Source of the DNA: Humulus lupulus
Lineage: Eukaryota > Streptophyta > Magnoliopsida > Rosales > Cannabaceae
Direction of reading: 5' to 3'
NCBI RefSeq assembly: GCF_963169125.1
Contig: NC_084797.1
Span: 93,219,868 to 93,283,867 of the forward strand
Length of the DNA: 64,000 nt
In this document: positions 31,015 through 43,800 of the stretch, piece by piece
Layout of the letters: each line of letters starts with the position of its first letter
Numbering within the stretch: the stretch's first letter is position 1
The notes under the pieces: generated by a model
The model's input: only the letters and a program-made list of their open reading frames with translations
What the model was told of the DNA's origin: nothing
The model's database searches: none
Made by a program: the position numbers and the translations under genes

Positions 31015-34000
31015 GGTTGGGAAGAACCTAGATGATGATTGTTAGAAGGGATTATAAGACATGATTTGAACCGTGGAGACGGGTGGACTTATAAGTTTGG
31101 CTTGGACTGTTGGGGGTAACAACAGTGTAAATCAATGGGTTTGGTGAATTGGATAATTCATTTGGGAATTTATACTGACGGATGTATCCGGAATTGAATG
31201 GCGACCCATTTAAGGATATGAGATCTGGAATAGTCTAGGGATTTTGGGCCGCCCTGATATAAGGAATTATCGTATGTATGTGGATGGCGAAGAGGGCCAT
31301 GATGTCGAGGAACTGATGGTTGATGATTAGAGCATGAGTGCTAGAGCCGCAAGGGCAGTGCTTCTTTTGATGGAATTAGTAAAGATAGATTCGGGACAAT
31401 CATGTTAAAAGAACCCCGGATAGGGTTGTGGCTTCTGGAATTGCTAAGAAAGGGGAGAGGTCTGGTTGAAAGGATGGTACTTTTTTTTGATAGAATGCAG
31501 CAAGATTGGATTCACGATTGTTGAGGTAGAAGGACCCCGGACAGTGCTTGGGCACCTAATTTGAGATTTGAAAGAAGCGTGATTGCTAAGGTGGTTGTCG
31601 AGCTGGCGACTGGAACCAGGGAGGTTAGTTAGTATGCGCATGGGGGAGAGGATTCCACCTGAGAGGAGGTCAGGTGAGGACTTCTACAGAGAATGACTCG
31701 ATGTGTTGGGATGGATTTCCCATGGTGAGGGAACGGAGAACTAGAGTGCAGCGATACATTCAAAGTTCGAGGCTGAGTCCTCAAGGGTGAGTATTTATCT
31801 GATGAGCTTATGCTTTGGTCATGTAGCGAACTGGAAGGATTCGGTGTTGCGAATGCTCCGAGAGGGTGATGGACATAGAGAGGTTGCCTCAATGGTGCCA
31901 TTCGAGAGGCTAAGGACAGTGATACTTATTGAGAAGGAATTAGAAACTCTAGCAGATGGACTGTTGAGGATATCATCTGGAGTACGTAAAGGAGACAGAG
32001 CTGATCAGTGGGAAGATTACGTGGGTATGTAAAGAAAGATTTAGGGGATACTTCAAGGTTAGACTACAGATAGGATTGGTATAAGGAATGTTGTAAAAGA
32101 CGGTTTTGGCCGACAGAAAGTCTATGGAAGCGATCGAAGGAATCTGAGCCTGGTGTAGCCAGTGTGCTATACTGCGGGGATTGTTGGCATCGTCGGGTTA
32201 GAACAAAAGTTTAATGTTGGATACAAGATGGGACGATGTCCCCAAGAGTTGATCTAGGACCTGGTTATTACCAGTTGGAAACCAAGGATAAAGACTTTTC
32301 GTGAATTGATTAGGTTGCACCGGGTAGGGTGTGAGGAATTGGTAACAAGGATTCTAGAACGGTTCAAGCTGCAGCAACACAGGTAAGTTCTTTAGGCGGA
32401 GAATGCGTGAACGGTATGGGCAAGTCCCCTTCAAGCTCATGAGCGGTATATGTGGATTACCCCCAGACGGAGATGGTGAGCAATGATCATGCTGAAGACG
32501 TTAGTACCCAGAAGGCGGAGTCCCAGGTAAGGTTCTACGGAGTGTTAGTTTGGGTGTCGTCAAGAGTACTCAGATTGGAACTACAAGAAGAAAGGACAGA
32601 TATGAGAAGATTTGATCTGAAGCCGCAAAGAAGCTAATGAAGAACGTCTGAAGAATTGAAGGTATAACGAGGCTGGTAAGCGCGCCATCTATTGCACAAG
32701 CATCTCCGGGGACAACTACATCAGAGATGAGGAGAACAGCAAAACTTGAGGTTAGACGGACTGAGTGGTGTCAAATCAGAAAGAAATTCAGAAGACAAGG
32801 TATGAATTGATTAATATCTGGTAATGCTGGAATGTGTGTGGTTAAGTTAAGAGTGGTGGCATAAAGGACTTGATCTATGATGAGGTACGTGAGTGTTGGG
32901 TATTAGTAAGAAAGATAGCATTGAGACACAAAGGTGGTGAAAAGTAACGGACAGATGATCAGTGTTTGAATCCTCGATTGAGCGAGGGGAGATATAATTG
33001 CAGGCGGAGCTCCTAGCTGTGAGGCGTGTATCAATCAGGGAATAATGCCATAGATTGTGATGGAGGATATAAGGCAACGACTGAGATTGGCGTAACGTTA
33101 GCAGGTATGATTAGCTGGTGAGTGTTACTGAGCTATGGAATCCGAAGTGACGGCTTTGGTTAAAGCATGGAAGGACCCTGCTAAGGTGGTACAAGTTGGG
33201 ATACCAGGAATGGATGAAGGATCCAATTAGATTTGGTTTATGAACGAGAATTCTGAATGGATATCATTCCACCTCCTAGGGTACGTCGTACCGGGAGGGT
33301 CGAGCGGGTGACGGAATCTAGTGTTTTCCTTTGGACCCTGAGGGGTTAGGTGATGTGGTATTGTATCACGGGAATAGACCACTTTGGACCTTGAGTAAAG
33401 TGATTGGACATGAAAATTTTTAACTCGGTGGTTTGAGTTAATGTAGTTGGTTCAGGTGAACTGGTAGCAGGGTAAAACGTCGATGATACGGAATTGAGAC
33501 CCAAGAGTATTTTAAATTTTGGATTGGGTCTAGAGAACGAAAAAGAACAGAGTGGGAACCTGGAATTATTAGTTGATTGCAAGTGGAATGGCAGCCTGTA
33601 AGTTATCAAATGTCTTATCGAGTTGAGCGCTGAGTAGGCGAATACTTGAGGTATTAAGGGAAGTGTAATCCCTGATGGATTAGTCGTGGTGGCAGTTGCT
33701 GGTGTCTTGATTAATGTAACGCGACATAGGGCTTGGTAAGAGGTGAAGGATAGTGAATGCTACAGTTTGGCTTTAGTTCAGAGAGAAAGCCAAAGAAGTC
33801 GTTGAAACTTCTTAAGGCAGGAGTGTCTGCCTATTTGAAAGAATGAAGAGCTGGTAAATTGCTAAGTCATGAGGAAATAGAGTTCCGGGAAGAAAGAGCT
33901 GTGTCTCTGCGTATAACAGACGAGGATCTGTAAGGTGTTCAAGAGAACGGAGGGAGAGTTCTGACTCTTAATTCAACATAAAATTCTGAAGTTGTACTAA

Positions 34001-34315
34001 GGGTTAGGCCAGCGGGGCCTACAAGCTGATCCCACCTAGTAGAGGTGATGATTTTGAGTATCTCTGGAATCAGGATTAAGACAATGAATTGGTCATTGTA
34101 ACCTAGGCAGACCCTGGGCTTCGGCAGGGTTGCGGTGTTAACGAGAGGCTATCGAGAGTATGGCTTTTAGGCAAGATCTTGTGGGGCAAGATTGTTTCGC
34201 CTGAAAGAGTGTTGTTGGGAACTAAAGTAAAGGTGGTGGACCTTGGGATTCAGGGTCAGAGTTGCGGGTTTACTGACCGATGTGTTTGGGTAAATTTCGA
34301 GGACGAAATTTTTAT
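31015..34315 (+). other. Element B internal region, right part, no coding sequence recognised
   Basis: This is 3.3 kb without a frame longer than about 90 codons on either strand. I looked for RT (Y/F-x-DD), integrase zinc finger, CCHC knuckle and chromodomain motifs and found none. The final bases AAATTTCGAGGACGAAATTTTTATGAGG are the conserved 3' end of Tekay elements. This region probably holds cis-acting sequence only. Confidence 0.7.
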
Positions 34316-34328
34316 GAGGAGGGGATAG
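34316..34328 (+). other. Polypurine tract of element B
   Basis: GAGGAGGGGATAG lies one base before the 3' LTR start and is nearly the same as the tract of element A. Confidence 0.85.
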
Positions 34329-34329
34329 T

Positions 34330-36755
34330 TGTAACGACCCAATTTCGCTAATAAGGCTTAAGGGCCTTAATTAGCGTGCCAGGAGAGCATGATGGGATTT
34401 ATGTGTGATAGTTATGAATTAAATGCATGACTATGATTTAAAGCATGTTATATGACTATTTGTTTATCTGAGATGCATGACTATGTATATTAGTATGCAT
34501 GAAGAACCGGATCGTGTTAGAAGGGCATAATTGTAATTTTGGCCATGTTGGGCATAACTGTATTGATATGTGATGATTGTTGAGACCACACCGTGATGTG
34601 GATGTTTCTGTGATTTGTGACTCGAGGCGATCCCAGTGAGCAGGCTAGCGGAAAGTCTTAGCGGGAATTTATACCCGGCTCGGGGCGAGCCTGGGGGTAT
34701 GAACAGGAATTCAGAGAATAGATTGAGATTTATTTTGATGATGGGGAATGTTTAATTGGTGGTTTATCAGGTGTTGGAAAGCAACGGGAAAATATTAGAG
34801 ACGCTTGAGGATTAGCGGGAATTGGGTAAAATGACTAAAATGGCCCTACTTGGACAAAAGGATTTAGAATTTATGGGAAGGGAATTTTTTTCATTTGGCT
34901 TTGAGATAGGTTAAATGAGGCTTTATACACTTAGTGGATTTTGTAGAAAAGAGTATAGGCTGAAAAGAAAGAAAGAAAAAGAAAGAAAGAGAGAGAGAAA
35001 AACAGATGGGTTTTTGAAGGGATTGGTTTGGGGTTCTAGCACCTCTTCTCTTCAAATTTCTTGGGGCAAAGCCTAGTGGAGAGCAAGGATAGGCTGAGCA
35101 TCAAGGATCTTGGGTTAGACTTGAAGATTTGGCAAGAACACATCAATGTTTGAGGTAAGTTTTAGAGTTTTCAGTTTTGGGTTTTAACTGGTTTGGGCTG
35201 TGTATCTAAGTTGGATTGATGGGAATCTTAGGGGATTTCTGGGCAAGCTTTGAGGGAGAGCAAGCTAAGGAGGCCTAGGGTTGAATCAAGGTCGAAATTT
35301 GCAGCAATGGTATGATTTCTAAGACTCTATCTTTGTGGTTTGCATGAATTTCTGGTTTAGGGTTGTTGATGGTAGATTTTGAGAATTGGGTTGAATGTGC
35401 TTGGGTTTTGAGTTCTTCGGATGCTTGGGATGAGTGTGAGATGTTTATAAGCTTGATTTTGGGCTTGGAAAAGGTTTGGACAAGTTTGGGATTGAATTGG
35501 TCGAAGGAAATCGCAGAAATTCGATTTTGGGTTTTCTAGGCTGCAACTAGCGCTACAGCGCTAGTCAGTGGACGCTGTAGCGCTAGTCCCTGTTTCTGGG
35601 GGGTGCATTTTGCTTGTAGTGCTACAGCACCCTCTTTAGAGTGCTGTAGCGCTGCACTGTTCACAGAGGGGAATTTTTGAGTTTTGATGAGGGATTTTGA
35701 CCTAGGGTTCGGGGCTTGTTTCCGCCACTTTGTTTTGGGGATCTGGGACTTCCCGGGGGCTCGGGATTGGTCTCGAGGCTAGGTATTCGGACTTGGGGTT
35801 CGGTGTTGACTTTGACCTATGTTTGTGCCTAGGTGTGCGCTAAGGCTCGAGTGGGATCGTGCTCAAGGAGTCAGGTGATTTTAACTATCGAATTTTCAGG
35901 TAAGAAAACTATAACACCCGTAGGATAGGGCGTGGGCCCATAGTGTGATTGCGGGGCACAGCCCTATATTGCATGATGAGATGATTGCCGGTCATGGCCC
36001 TATATTGCATTACATGTTCGGGTGTAGACTTACATGTATTGATAATTGTATGAATGTTGTTTGATTTATGCTATGTATGAGTATAATGAAATGAACGGCA
36101 AGGGCCGAGTGCGGCGTAGGCCGGGTACGGCAGCGGAGCCGGAAGTAACACCTAGCACATGGGATGCTTATGGTGAGGGTAGGACCCAGGGGATACGTGT
36201 GATATCCCTACGGTGAGGACCGAGACCCCAGGCTTCGATAAGGCTTCGGGGGCGGCATGGCCGTGTTTGCTTAGTCTAATGGTTGACTTGTTTGTATGTA
36301 GATTATCTGTTATGATAAATTGTATAAATGGCATATGTTATGTTCTGCATGAGTTTTCTTGCTGGGCTTCGGCTCACGGGTGCTCTGTGTTGCAGGTAAG
36401 GGCAATGACTGAGTCAACCAACCATGAGTACGGAGAGCGTGAAGCGACGCGTACATGTTTGGCCTGCCCGACTGCTTTGGTTGGGGTTTATTTGAAAATG
36501 GCTGTAATAATCTATGATTTTATGATTTATCAACTGTAAACTTATTTCAAGATGTAAATAGTTTTCAAACCTTATTTTGGGATCCCAAATGTTTAATACT
36601 AGCAGTTTTAAATGAAACGACGCATTTTCTAAGATTACAGCCTTAAATTTTAATTAGTCACACTTTTGTCTCAAAACCTCGGTTAGCGAGTTCATTGTAC
36701 ACTGCTTTGTCTTAAAAATCACTTAGTAACGGCTCTAAGGAAGTAGGGCGTTACA
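34330..36755 (+). repeat. Element B 3' LTR
   Basis: It is 2426 bases, beginning TGTAACGACCC and ending GGGCGTTACA, then TSD CTACT. The AGCGCTACAGCGCT cluster is at 35547-35667. It differs from the 5' LTR by scattered single substitutions, so element B is clearly older than element C. Confidence 0.93.
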
Positions 36756-36760
36756 CTACT

Positions 36761-37440
36761 CGTTCCAAAATGGTTAGTGATGATACCTGATGGCTATTAT
36801 GGGTAGAATAAAAGTGAAAGGACTACTATGGACCGATCTAAGAAGAAAATTATGTTTACTCGACGAGAGAGTTCCTCGACTGAGGAGACGAGTTTATCAA
36901 ATTAGAAGAAGTTATTCAAAAAGCTGACCAGGCTGACCAAGCATGAACTAGCACTACACCAGTTAAAAACCCAGGTGAAAATTCTTAGCGGAACCAAACA
37001 AACTATGGTAATGGGAATAAGAATAACCCGAACGGTGGGAAGCAAAACAATAATTCCAACAGTGGCAATAATAACGATAACAATCAAGCAAAGACCAATG
37101 ATAAGCCAGGAGAATACGTGCCTCGTTTCACTACTTACTCTACACTCTTGGAGTCGTGAGCAGATGTTCTTCAAGCCACACAGTCTGCAATTCCCTATAG
37201 GAAATCAGCTCCTAATGAGTGTAATCAACTCAAAGCAGAAATTGAGTTTCAAATTCGTCAAAATCACCAAGCAATGAGAAGATATATTCGTCGACAAACA
37301 ACCGGCTACTGAAGGAACTACTTATGCACTAGCTCAACCACTGTTGCCTGCCCTAGTAGCATGGTGACTAGACATGATCTGTGGAGGACCACACTTAGCT
37401 GGCGATAGTAGAAAGGCCCTAGAATGATAAGCATGAACAC
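36761..37440 (+). pseudogene. Element G gag C-terminal region and linker, degraded
   Basis: This continues the gag interrupted by element B. Frames are broken. An asparagine-rich stretch (about 36995-37090) and a region with GGPHLAGDSRKA near 37385-37420 match the gag-protease linker of Tat element F (GGPHLAGNSRNA near 55405). The zinc-finger segment expected between them is hard to read. Confidence 0.7.
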
Positions 37441-37864
37441 TACGCCACGAGCTTGGTGAAGATGTATTGACCATTGAGGAGTGTACTCCCAAAATGCCTC
37501 GGTATGAATGTAAGCCTATTACATTTATCGAGGAAGATGCCATTCACATTAGATTCTTGCAAAATGATCCATTGGTTATTGAAGCACAAATTGTTAATAT
37601 TATTGATGCACGAACAATGGTTGCTCATGTCTCTTCAATTAATATTCTTTTTAAGTCTACTCTTGAAAGAATGATGCTTTCTAATCGAGATCTCAAACCA
37701 TGGACACAGACTTTGTATGGTTTCACTAGAGAAGGAATGACTCCAACAGGAATAATTAAACTAGCAGTTAATGTTGGAAACGCACCAATAAAGAGCACAG
37801 TAATGGATACTTTTATTGTGGTCGATCTTCCATCTGCATTCAATGCCTTGCTTGGTAGGCCTAT
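37440..37864 (+). pseudogene. Element G aspartic protease, active site lost
   Basis: An open frame of about 140 codons matches the protease of F: ITFIEEDAIHIRFLQNDPLVIEAQIVN, then the active-site region, then LYGFTREGMTPTGIIKLAV and FIVVDLPSAFNALLGRP. Where F has VDTGSSVNILY, G reads VAHVSSINILF, so the catalytic aspartate and glycine are gone. Solo LTR D interrupts it directly after GRP(I). Confidence 0.85.
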
Positions 37865-40235
37865 TGTAACAACCCAAAATTACTAATAAGGCTTAAGGGC
37901 CTTCATTAGTGTGTCGGGAGGGCATAATTGGAAGTTATGTGAACTAATGGAGTGTGTTATGCATGATTATGTGAAATGCATGTTTATGAGTATTGGATTA
38001 GCATGTGGCCCCTGTTTGGTTGTAAGGGCATAATTGTAATTTTGGCCCGTTAGGGCATAAATGTGATTTTGTGATAAACTGTTAAGACCACATTATTATG
38101 TGGATATATGTGTTTGCAGCTTTCGGCACAAGGCGATCCTAGGGAGCAAGTAGCGGGAAAGTCACAACGGGACCCAGTGCTTGACTTGGGGCAAGTCAAG
38201 GGGTATTTCGGGTATTAGATGATTATTTGGGCTATCGGGTTATGGAAATAAATAATAGGAGATATATCTGAGGTTAGGAAGCCTAGGCGGGAATATTGGG
38301 GAATTTTACCATTTTGCCCTCGGGGACGTTTTCGGTACCCCGAGCCTTGGGATTGACTTAAGTACCTAAGGATAGACTAAGTAAACTTTAGAATGCAGTG
38401 GAACAAAGCTAAACTGACCCTTCTCTCTCTCTCCTTCTCTCTTAAGGAAAACTTCTGAAAACAAAGGGGATTTGGCTGGAATTCAGTGATTTGAGCTGAG
38501 GATTTGGAGGATTAACTCAGTGGAAGCTGGGGAAACTAACAAGAATCTAAGGTAAGCTGTAAGTTTTATGTATGGTGGTTAGAATTATGTGACTTTGGTT
38601 GAATTCTAAGAGACTTGTGGGTTTTGAAATTGAAGATTGAATTAAAGCTAGGAACTTGGGAGTTAGCCCAGAAATAGCTCGGAGAATTTATTCTGCAGTG
38701 AAGGTAAGTTTGAAATTATGATTTAATGTTTGAATTCTGGTGTTTTGTGGCTGGTTTGAGTGTTCTTGAGTGTGTGGGTTCAAAAGATTTAAATGTTTTT
38801 TTGATGGGTTTGTAAACTAGATTTCTGCTGGGCTTTGCTGCTGGAAGCATGTTAGAGAGTTGTGATAGTTAAGTTATGTTATTGGGATTGTCTAGGGTGG
38901 ATTTGGGTGAGGTTTGAATATTAAAAATGGTTGTTTTTCTGGGTTCGTGGGGCTGGGCTGTGGCTCTGTTCTAGAGTGTCGCGACCGTTCAGAGCAAGGA
39001 AGAGTTAGGAGGGCTCTGAGATGAGGGAGCGTCGCGGCGCCACAGGGGCATGGCCGCGGCGCGTGTCTGTGGTCAGAGAGGCCTAGCCTCTATTTTAGGG
39101 GGCGGGCCGTGGCACAGGTCTCAAGGGTCGCGGCCCTTAAGAGCATTTGTGGCCATTTGGAGTTTTTAAGCGTGGGAACCTAACCTTTGGTGCTCGGGAT
39201 CGATCCCACTACCGTGTATGGTGGAATTCGATGTCCCGGAGGCTATAATTCTATTTGGAATCCCTTATGCAATTATTGATGGAATCCTTTATCATGGTTG
39301 TGACTAGGTGTACGCTTGGGCTCGGGGTAGGATTGTGCTCAGGGGTCGTCTCTCCAAATAAAAGCACATGGAATTACAGGTAAGAAAACTGCACCCTGTT
39401 GTGGAATTTTTATTGGGACTAAGGGTTCCCTATTTTGTATGCTCTTTAAAGAGGATGGTATTATGCCATGTGAATTGTAAATGGATGGTAGCACGCCATG
39501 TAAATAGTAAACATGCGGCCTAAGAGCGCCGGTGTTTACACTTGTGCACAGGGCGCGGCTTGGCCACTGGTAGCCGATGACAGCTTATTATGCACTGAGC
39601 TCGGTTTAAGCGGGCCAGAGTTAGTGGGTTAAACAGAGGGTGCGACCTAAGTTGTCGGCCCTAACCATCTGGTGATTTGAGTGCAATTATTATGATGATT
39701 ATGATTTGTTGGTTAGTTGAATATTATCGTTGAATGGGTGACTGTTGTGTTATGTAGAGTACCGGGTTATGTCTTGTGAAATAATTGAATATTATTAGTG
39801 ATTGTGTTTTAAACATTATGTTTTCTTGCTGGGCCTTGGCTCACGGGTGCTACGTGGTGCAGGTAAGGGCAAGGGCAAGGCAAGTTGACCATGGGTTGGA
39901 GAGCTCTCGGGGCGAGGTGTACATTGTCAGCTGCTCGGCCGCCATGGTCGAGGATTTGTTCAGGAACGAGAACCTAAAACGTGCATTTTGCAATTAGAGT
40001 GGCTTGGTTATTTATAAGGTTTGGAAATTCTGTAATTACGTCATTTAAACCTTAATTTGGGATCCCATGTACCAAACATGTATTTTAATGAAAATTATTC
40101 GTTTATAACCAAAATCTTTTAAACCTAACCTGTTTGTATCTTTAGATTCACATTTTTAACCAAATGAGTTGATTAGCAAGTCTCACACTATTTCAAACAC
40201 ACAGTGTAATGGTCTTGGTCATCCAGGGCGTTACA
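37865..40235 (+). repeat. Solo LTR D (Tekay-like)
   Basis: It is 2371 bases, starting TGTAACAACCC and ending GGGCGTTACA, with perfect TSDs CCTAT at 37860-37864 and 40236-40240. The protease frame of G resumes on the other side. There is no internal region. A GC-rich GTCGCGGCGCC cassette lies at 38975-39150. The sequence is closest to solo LTR E and to the solo LTR in element A. Confidence 0.94.
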
Positions 40236-40240
40236 CCTAT

Positions 40241-40690
40241 ACTCATTGATTTAAGAGTAATCACATCTATTTTCCATCTAACAATGAAGTTCCCAACCAA
40301 TGCTGGGAAAGTATGTGTTATAGGAAATCAGAGGGAAGCCAGAGAATGCTACAATTCTTCAATCACAACTGCCAAAAAAGGCTCAGTCTCGACTTGCATG
40401 ATCTTTGTTGGCCCCTCCATGAACATGCCAGCATCAACGATGAAATTTAGCAGTTCAACAGAACCCGAGCAGGCCACAACAAACGAGGAAGAAACCTCCA
40501 TATAGGGTGATACCCAAAGTGAGGAAATAGACTTTGATCCTCGCTTTGAGGATTATGATATTGGAGTATGACCAATTGAGGACCTCGAGGAAGTCCCACT
40601 TGATAATGAAGAACTGACCAAACCCGTGAAAATTGCAAAAAACTTAGTCGAGGAAGTCAAGATTGAACTGATAAGTTTTTAAAACATAAC
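40241..40690 (+). pseudogene. Element G protease C-terminus and protease-RT linker
   Basis: Directly after the solo LTR the frame resumes with LIDLRVITSIFHLTMKFPT and GNQREARECYNSSIT, matching element F (LVDLQVVTSIWHLAIKFPT, GNQREARECYSASIT). An acidic linker with stops follows (SEEIDFDPRFEDYD-like), leading to RT. No continuous frame reaches RT. Confidence 0.8.
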
Positions 40691-41560
40691 CAGGATGTAA
40701 TTTTTTGATCGCACAAAGACATGGTAGGTATTAGTCCTACCATAACTAGCCATGCCCTCAACAATGACAAGGATAATTTCAAACGTGTCTAGCAAAAAGG
40801 AGGTTGTTCGACAAAGAAAGATCCAAGGCCCTAAAGGAAGAAGTTGAGAGACTAAAAGAAAATGGGTTCATATGAGAAGTTTTTTATCTTGAATGGGTTA
40901 CAAACTCAGTTCTTGTACTTAAACCCAATGGAAAATGGAGAATATGTGTAGACTTCACAGATCTAAACAAAGCATGTCCAAAAGATTGTTTTCCTTTGCC
41001 TAGGATCAACCAACTTGTCGATGTTACTGCCGGACACGAAATTATTACCTTTATGGACGCCTACTCCAAGTATAACCAAATCATCATGCACCCTCTCAAT
41101 GAGGAGCATACTATCTTTAGAACCAACATAGACTTCTACTATTAAAAAGTAATACCCTTTGGACTTAAAAATGTCGACGCGACATATTAGCCATTAGTCA
41201 ATATGATGTTTAAAAATCAAATAGGCAATAACATGGAAGTCTATGTCGATGATATGTTGGTTAAACCTAAAAAGGCTGGGGGCACATCCAAGACTTAGCA
41301 GAATGCTTTAGCATTTTAAAACATTACACTATGGAGCTCAACCCTCTAAAATGCTCTTTTGGTGTAGGGTTTAGGATTTTTGTTTTTTTGTTTTATCGTC
41401 AATTCACAAGGAATAGAAGCAAACCCAAAGAAAATCAATGCTTTGATTAACATAAAGTCACCAACTAAGTTTAAAGATGTTCAAAGCTTCACTGGGAGGA
41501 TAACATCCCTTAATAGATTTGTATCAAAATCAACAGACAAGTGTGTACCATTCTTCAACC
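40690..41560 (+). pseudogene. Element G reverse transcriptase, degraded
   Basis: RT blocks can be followed through frameshifts: FPLPRINQLVD-like near 40995, an ITFMDAYSKYNQI block near 41045, and the catalytic box EVYVDDMLVK at 41236-41265, which is intact (YVDD at 41242-41253). The thumb and connection region (41380-41560) reads NSQGIEANPKKINALINIKSP and SFTGRITSLNRFVSKSTDKCVPFF. At least four stops lie within the domain. Confidence 0.85.
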
Positions 41561-42500
41561 TACTAAAAGGGGGCAATAAGTTTTGGTGGACAAAGGAGTG
41601 TGAAAAAGCATTCCAGACTCTCAAAGAACACCTAGCAAAACAACTTATTTTTTCAAAAGCATTAGATGGTGAAACTTTTCTTATTTATCTAGTAGTCACC
41701 GAACATGATGTTAGTGCAGCACTTATATGAGAGGAAGACAGAACTCAACATTTGGTGTACTACATTAGTAAGAGGTTGGTAAGAGCAAAAAAAAGATATC
41801 CTTTGACCGAAAAGTTGGCATATTGCTTTATTCATGTGGCAAGGAAACATAGACAAAATTTTCAAGCCCATCCAATCAAGGTCCTAACCGGCCAACCCCT
41901 TTGGCGGGTCCTTCAAAAACCTAAGGCATCAGGTCGACTGCTTAAAGGGGAAATAGAGCTTGGGCAATACGAAATTACCTACCAGACACAAACAACAATA
42001 AAGGGTCAAGCACTAGCAGATATCATTGTTGAGTGTACATGTGTACCAGAAAATAACGAGCAAGTCTTAGCACCAACCATAAAAGAGGAGAATTTTCCAA
42101 CGTGGAAGTTATATGTGGATGGTTCATCAAACGAGCATAACTCTAGAGCTATTATAATTTCGACCGCACCTGAAAGACATCGTATTCATTGTGCACTAAG
42201 ATTTGGATTTAATGCCTCAAACAATGAAGCAGAGTATGAACCCTACTTTCTGGATTTTTACTTGCTGGAGAAGTTGAAGCCTTGTCTGTAGATATCTATA
42301 GTGACTCATAATTTGTTGTGAATCAAATTATTGGGGAATACCAAGCTCGAGGGATAAAGATGTTCACCTACTTGAGCAAAGCTAAAACCTGCTTGCATAA
42401 TTCAATAAGTACACCATACAACAAGTATTTTGTGACCAAAATTCAAATGATAATGCTTTGCCCAAGCTAGCAAAGCTAAGGATGCAGACACTTTGAACGT
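41560..42500 (+). pseudogene. Element G RNase H plus archaeal-type RNase H
   Basis: The first RNase H follows RT (KALDGETFLIYLVVTEHDVSAALI, a stop, then VYYISKRLVRAKKRYPLTEKLAY). From about 42100 a second RNase H begins with WKLYVDGSSNEHNSRA and NASNNEAEYE, then a frameshifted YSDS near 42298. A second, archaeal-like RNase H is the hallmark of the Tat lineage. The last catalytic block is not readable because of indels. Confidence 0.82.
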
Positions 42501-42699
42501 AATACCAGTTGGGCACATTTCCCAACCCAGCATCCATGAAAAAGAATTGACATTGTTGCTAGACAATATTCCATCCTAGATGACTCCTATTGCCAACTAC
42601 CTAGAGTAGGTTACTTTACCCCAAGACCGAAATGAAGCATAGAAAATAATGCGACAAGCTGCTAGATATGTAATCATTAACGTAGTGATGCACAGGAGG

Positions 42700-43800
42700 G
42701 GATACTCAATGCCTCTACTTTGATGTGTTACCAAAATTTAAGTTGCATTGCTGATGGCAGAAGTACATGAAGGATTATATGGCAATCACGCAGAGGGAAA
42801 AGTCTAGCAAAGAAAATATTAAGGCAATGATATTTCCAGCCAACAATGAATGAAGATGCGGTGGAGTACATAAAGAAATATAACAAGTATCAAAGGTTTT
42901 CCAAGATAACTCGAGTAGCTCCTAATGATCTTAGACAAATGCAAAGTCCATGACCTTTTTCTGTATAGGGTATAGATTTGATCGAACAACCACCTATAAG
43001 AAAAGGAGGATTCAAGCTTGTAGTCATTGCAGTGGATTACTTTACTAAATAGATCGAAGCAGAGCCACTAGAAATGATCACTTTGAAGAAAATACTTAAC
43101 TTTGTAGTGAAAAATATTATATGCAGATATGGACTACCAAAGAAGATCATTTCATATAATGGTACACAATTTGATAGCAATTTTTTTACAGACTTATGTG
43201 CAAGGACATGGCATCACAAAGTCATCCTCAATCAAATGGACAAGTCGAATCTGTTAATAAGACTTTAAAAGATACAATGAAGAAGCGACTCGAGCAAGCA
43301 TAAGGCAACTAGTCTGACATCTTGCTAAAAGTACTATGGTCATACCGCACAACTGCTCGAACATCAACTAGTCACACACCATTTTCCTTAGCATATGGGT
43401 ATGAAGTAATGATACCAGAAGAGTTAACCCCCCCCCCCCCCCCATCGCATAGACGTAGTATGCATGACCAAGAACATTATCATCAATTGCTAGCAAAAAC
43501 TCTTGACCTAATCGACAACGTCGAGAACAATCACAATAATGAGTAGCTGTTTACTGGCAAAAAGTTGCTCGATACTTTAACTCTCGAGTCAAAGACAAGA
43601 AATTTGCAGTAGGTGATTTGGTCTTGAGATAAGTTCCAAAACGCTCAAGATCCTGCATAAGGAGTTTTGGGGCCTAACTGGGAAGGACCGTACCAGATCG
43701 TAGATGTTTTACAGTCTGGCACATATAAACTTGCTCGATTAAACAGTGAACCAGTCGTAAGATACTAGAATGGCAAACATCTTCGCAAATATTATCAATA
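42700..43800 (+). pseudogene. Element G integrase, degraded
   Basis: The zinc-finger region (EVHEGLYGNHAEGK near 42770) is partly readable. Core blocks follow: GIDLIEQPPIRKGGFKLVVIAVDYFTK with the first aspartate, then KNIICRYGLPKKIISYNGTQFDS, where tyrosine replaces the usual aspartate before NGTQF. A later segment (VLWSYRTTARTSTSHTPFSLAYGYE) is kept, followed by a run of about 16 C at 43428-43444 that disturbs the frame. The C-terminal end near 43590-43790 still shows LGPNWEGPYQI-like remains. Confidence 0.82.

Larger units (their letters stand above)
22950..36755 (+). mobile_element. Element B: Tekay-like LARD (large non-autonomous retrotransposon)
   Basis: Two LTRs of 2.43 kb flank an internal region of about 4.3 kb (not counting nested element C). 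TSDs CTACT lie at 22945-22949 and 36756-36760. LTR ends (TGTAACGACCC...GGGCGTTACA), primer site and polypurine tract are those of Tekay chromoviruses. The internal region has no gag, RT or integrase that I can recognise on either strand. That is the structure of a LARD, which depends on enzymes from an autonomous relative. Confidence 0.92.

Noticed and set aside
43428..43444. Poly-C run inside the integrase of G as a functional site
   Set aside because: It lies in a decayed coding region and most likely reflects slippage or a sequencing or assembly weakness.
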